This document shows positions 63,760 through 64,000 of a stretch of 64,000 nucleotides of DNA, piece by piece. Position 1 is the stretch's first letter. Every line of letters begins with the position of its first letter. A program made the translations under genes and the position numbers. Location of the stretch: NCBI RefSeq assembly GCF_015207605.1, contig NZ_JADEWO010000005.1:62001-126000 (forward strand), written 5' to 3'. Below the pieces are notes generated by a model. That model had not been told where the DNA came from and did no database searches. It saw nothing but the letters and a program-made list of their open reading frames with translations. This stretch comes from Oculatella sp. LEGE 06141 (GTDB lineage: Bacteria > Cyanobacteriota > Cyanobacteriia > Elainellales > Elainellaceae).

Positions 63760-64000
63760 AGGCTGTGATTGTCTCCCCTGCGACGGAATAGTGAACACGC
63801 TGAAAACGCTATTCAACAATTGTGACTGACGACGACTCGTTCCAGCAAAACTCTTGCCGACTGCCTCGATAGAGTGTAACCTTGCGTCAGTATAATTTAA
63901 GGAATGTAACAGTATGCGAACAGCCGCTCGCACAATAGTTTACATTCTGCATTCACCAAATCCTTTAGAAGACGATTTAGATATGCCCCAATCTGCCACC

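Noticed and set aside
63759-63933. 58-residue N-terminal extension of trpS
   Set aside because: TrpS proteins begin at the MGKPRVLSGIQPTG block; the extension has no domain and would only be a leader region.
63983-64000. ATG with five codons at the right edge, possibly the start of another gene
   Set aside because: Too short to support any call and no clear ribosome site precedes it.
1-64000. CRISPR arrays, tRNA and rRNA genes, riboswitches and prophage
   Set aside because: Looked for by eye on both strands. No regularly spaced repeats, no cloverleaf with a T-loop, and no phage structural genes were seen. A covariance-model search could still find a small RNA.

Overview
The window is chromosomal DNA from a cyanobacterium. 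The octamer GCGATCGC (HIP1) recurs in nearly every gene. Clade-typical genes include ycf54 (chlorophyll cyclase factor), hemJ, a glycine-rich RNA-binding protein, a DUF3386 protein, a Rcp1-type response regulator and the folD-crtE-DUF212 block. Large multidomain sensors suggest a filamentous or Leptolyngbya-like lineage, but that placement is inference. No rRNA, tRNA, CRISPR array, prophage or intact transposase gene was seen. One 136-bp MITE-like element is present.

Layout. 1-7100: the end of a Crp-type regulator, a chromate transporter, a histone-deacetylase-like hydrolase, a Cache sensor kinase, TspO-like and HdeD-like membrane proteins and a small acidic protein. 7300-14200: an accessory stretch with an orphan ATP-grasp ligase, a convergent small cyclotransferase-like protein, a glycosyltransferase, the MITE, a Lrp/AsnC regulator divergent from a polysaccharide deacetylase, and a fatty acid desaturase. 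14700-19800: a co-directional signalling cluster, consisting of a REC-LOV-PAS-PAS-GGDEF-EAL protein, a PAS histidine kinase and a CheY-like regulator. 19900-30900: MscS channel, purE, nagA, an RTX/Calx-beta protein, ComB-like phosphatase, ClpP-fold serine protease, DNA glycosylase, flavin reductase and RNA-binding protein. 31400-34600: a HxlR regulator fused to a degenerate receiver, divergent from a beta-propeller protein and an F420-type dinucleotide-binding protein, with a RidA gene convergent to them. 34600-38900: folD, crtE, DUF212, a secreted protein, ycf54 and a 65-residue protein. 39100-42900: a CHASE2-PAS-GGDEF-EAL protein, a helically phased array of DnaA-box-like sites, and hemJ. 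43000-50700: CPBP protease, two-domain histidine phosphatase with an apparent CTG start, two dihydroorotase-family proteins around lepB, and DUF3386. 50700-64000: purF, purL, metallophosphoesterase, a degenerate histidine kinase, ROK kinase, a second CPBP protease, M48 protease, metF and trpS.

Together the genes are mostly housekeeping: purine, pyrimidine, folate, isoprenoid, tetrapyrrole and translation functions. They are interleaved with light and second-messenger signalling. The most notable points are the intact LOV flavin pocket fused to both c-di-GMP domains, the phased DnaA-box array outside any recognised replication gene context, the CTG start, the HxlR-pseudoreceiver fusion, and the MITE that supplies the stop codon of the Lrp gene.
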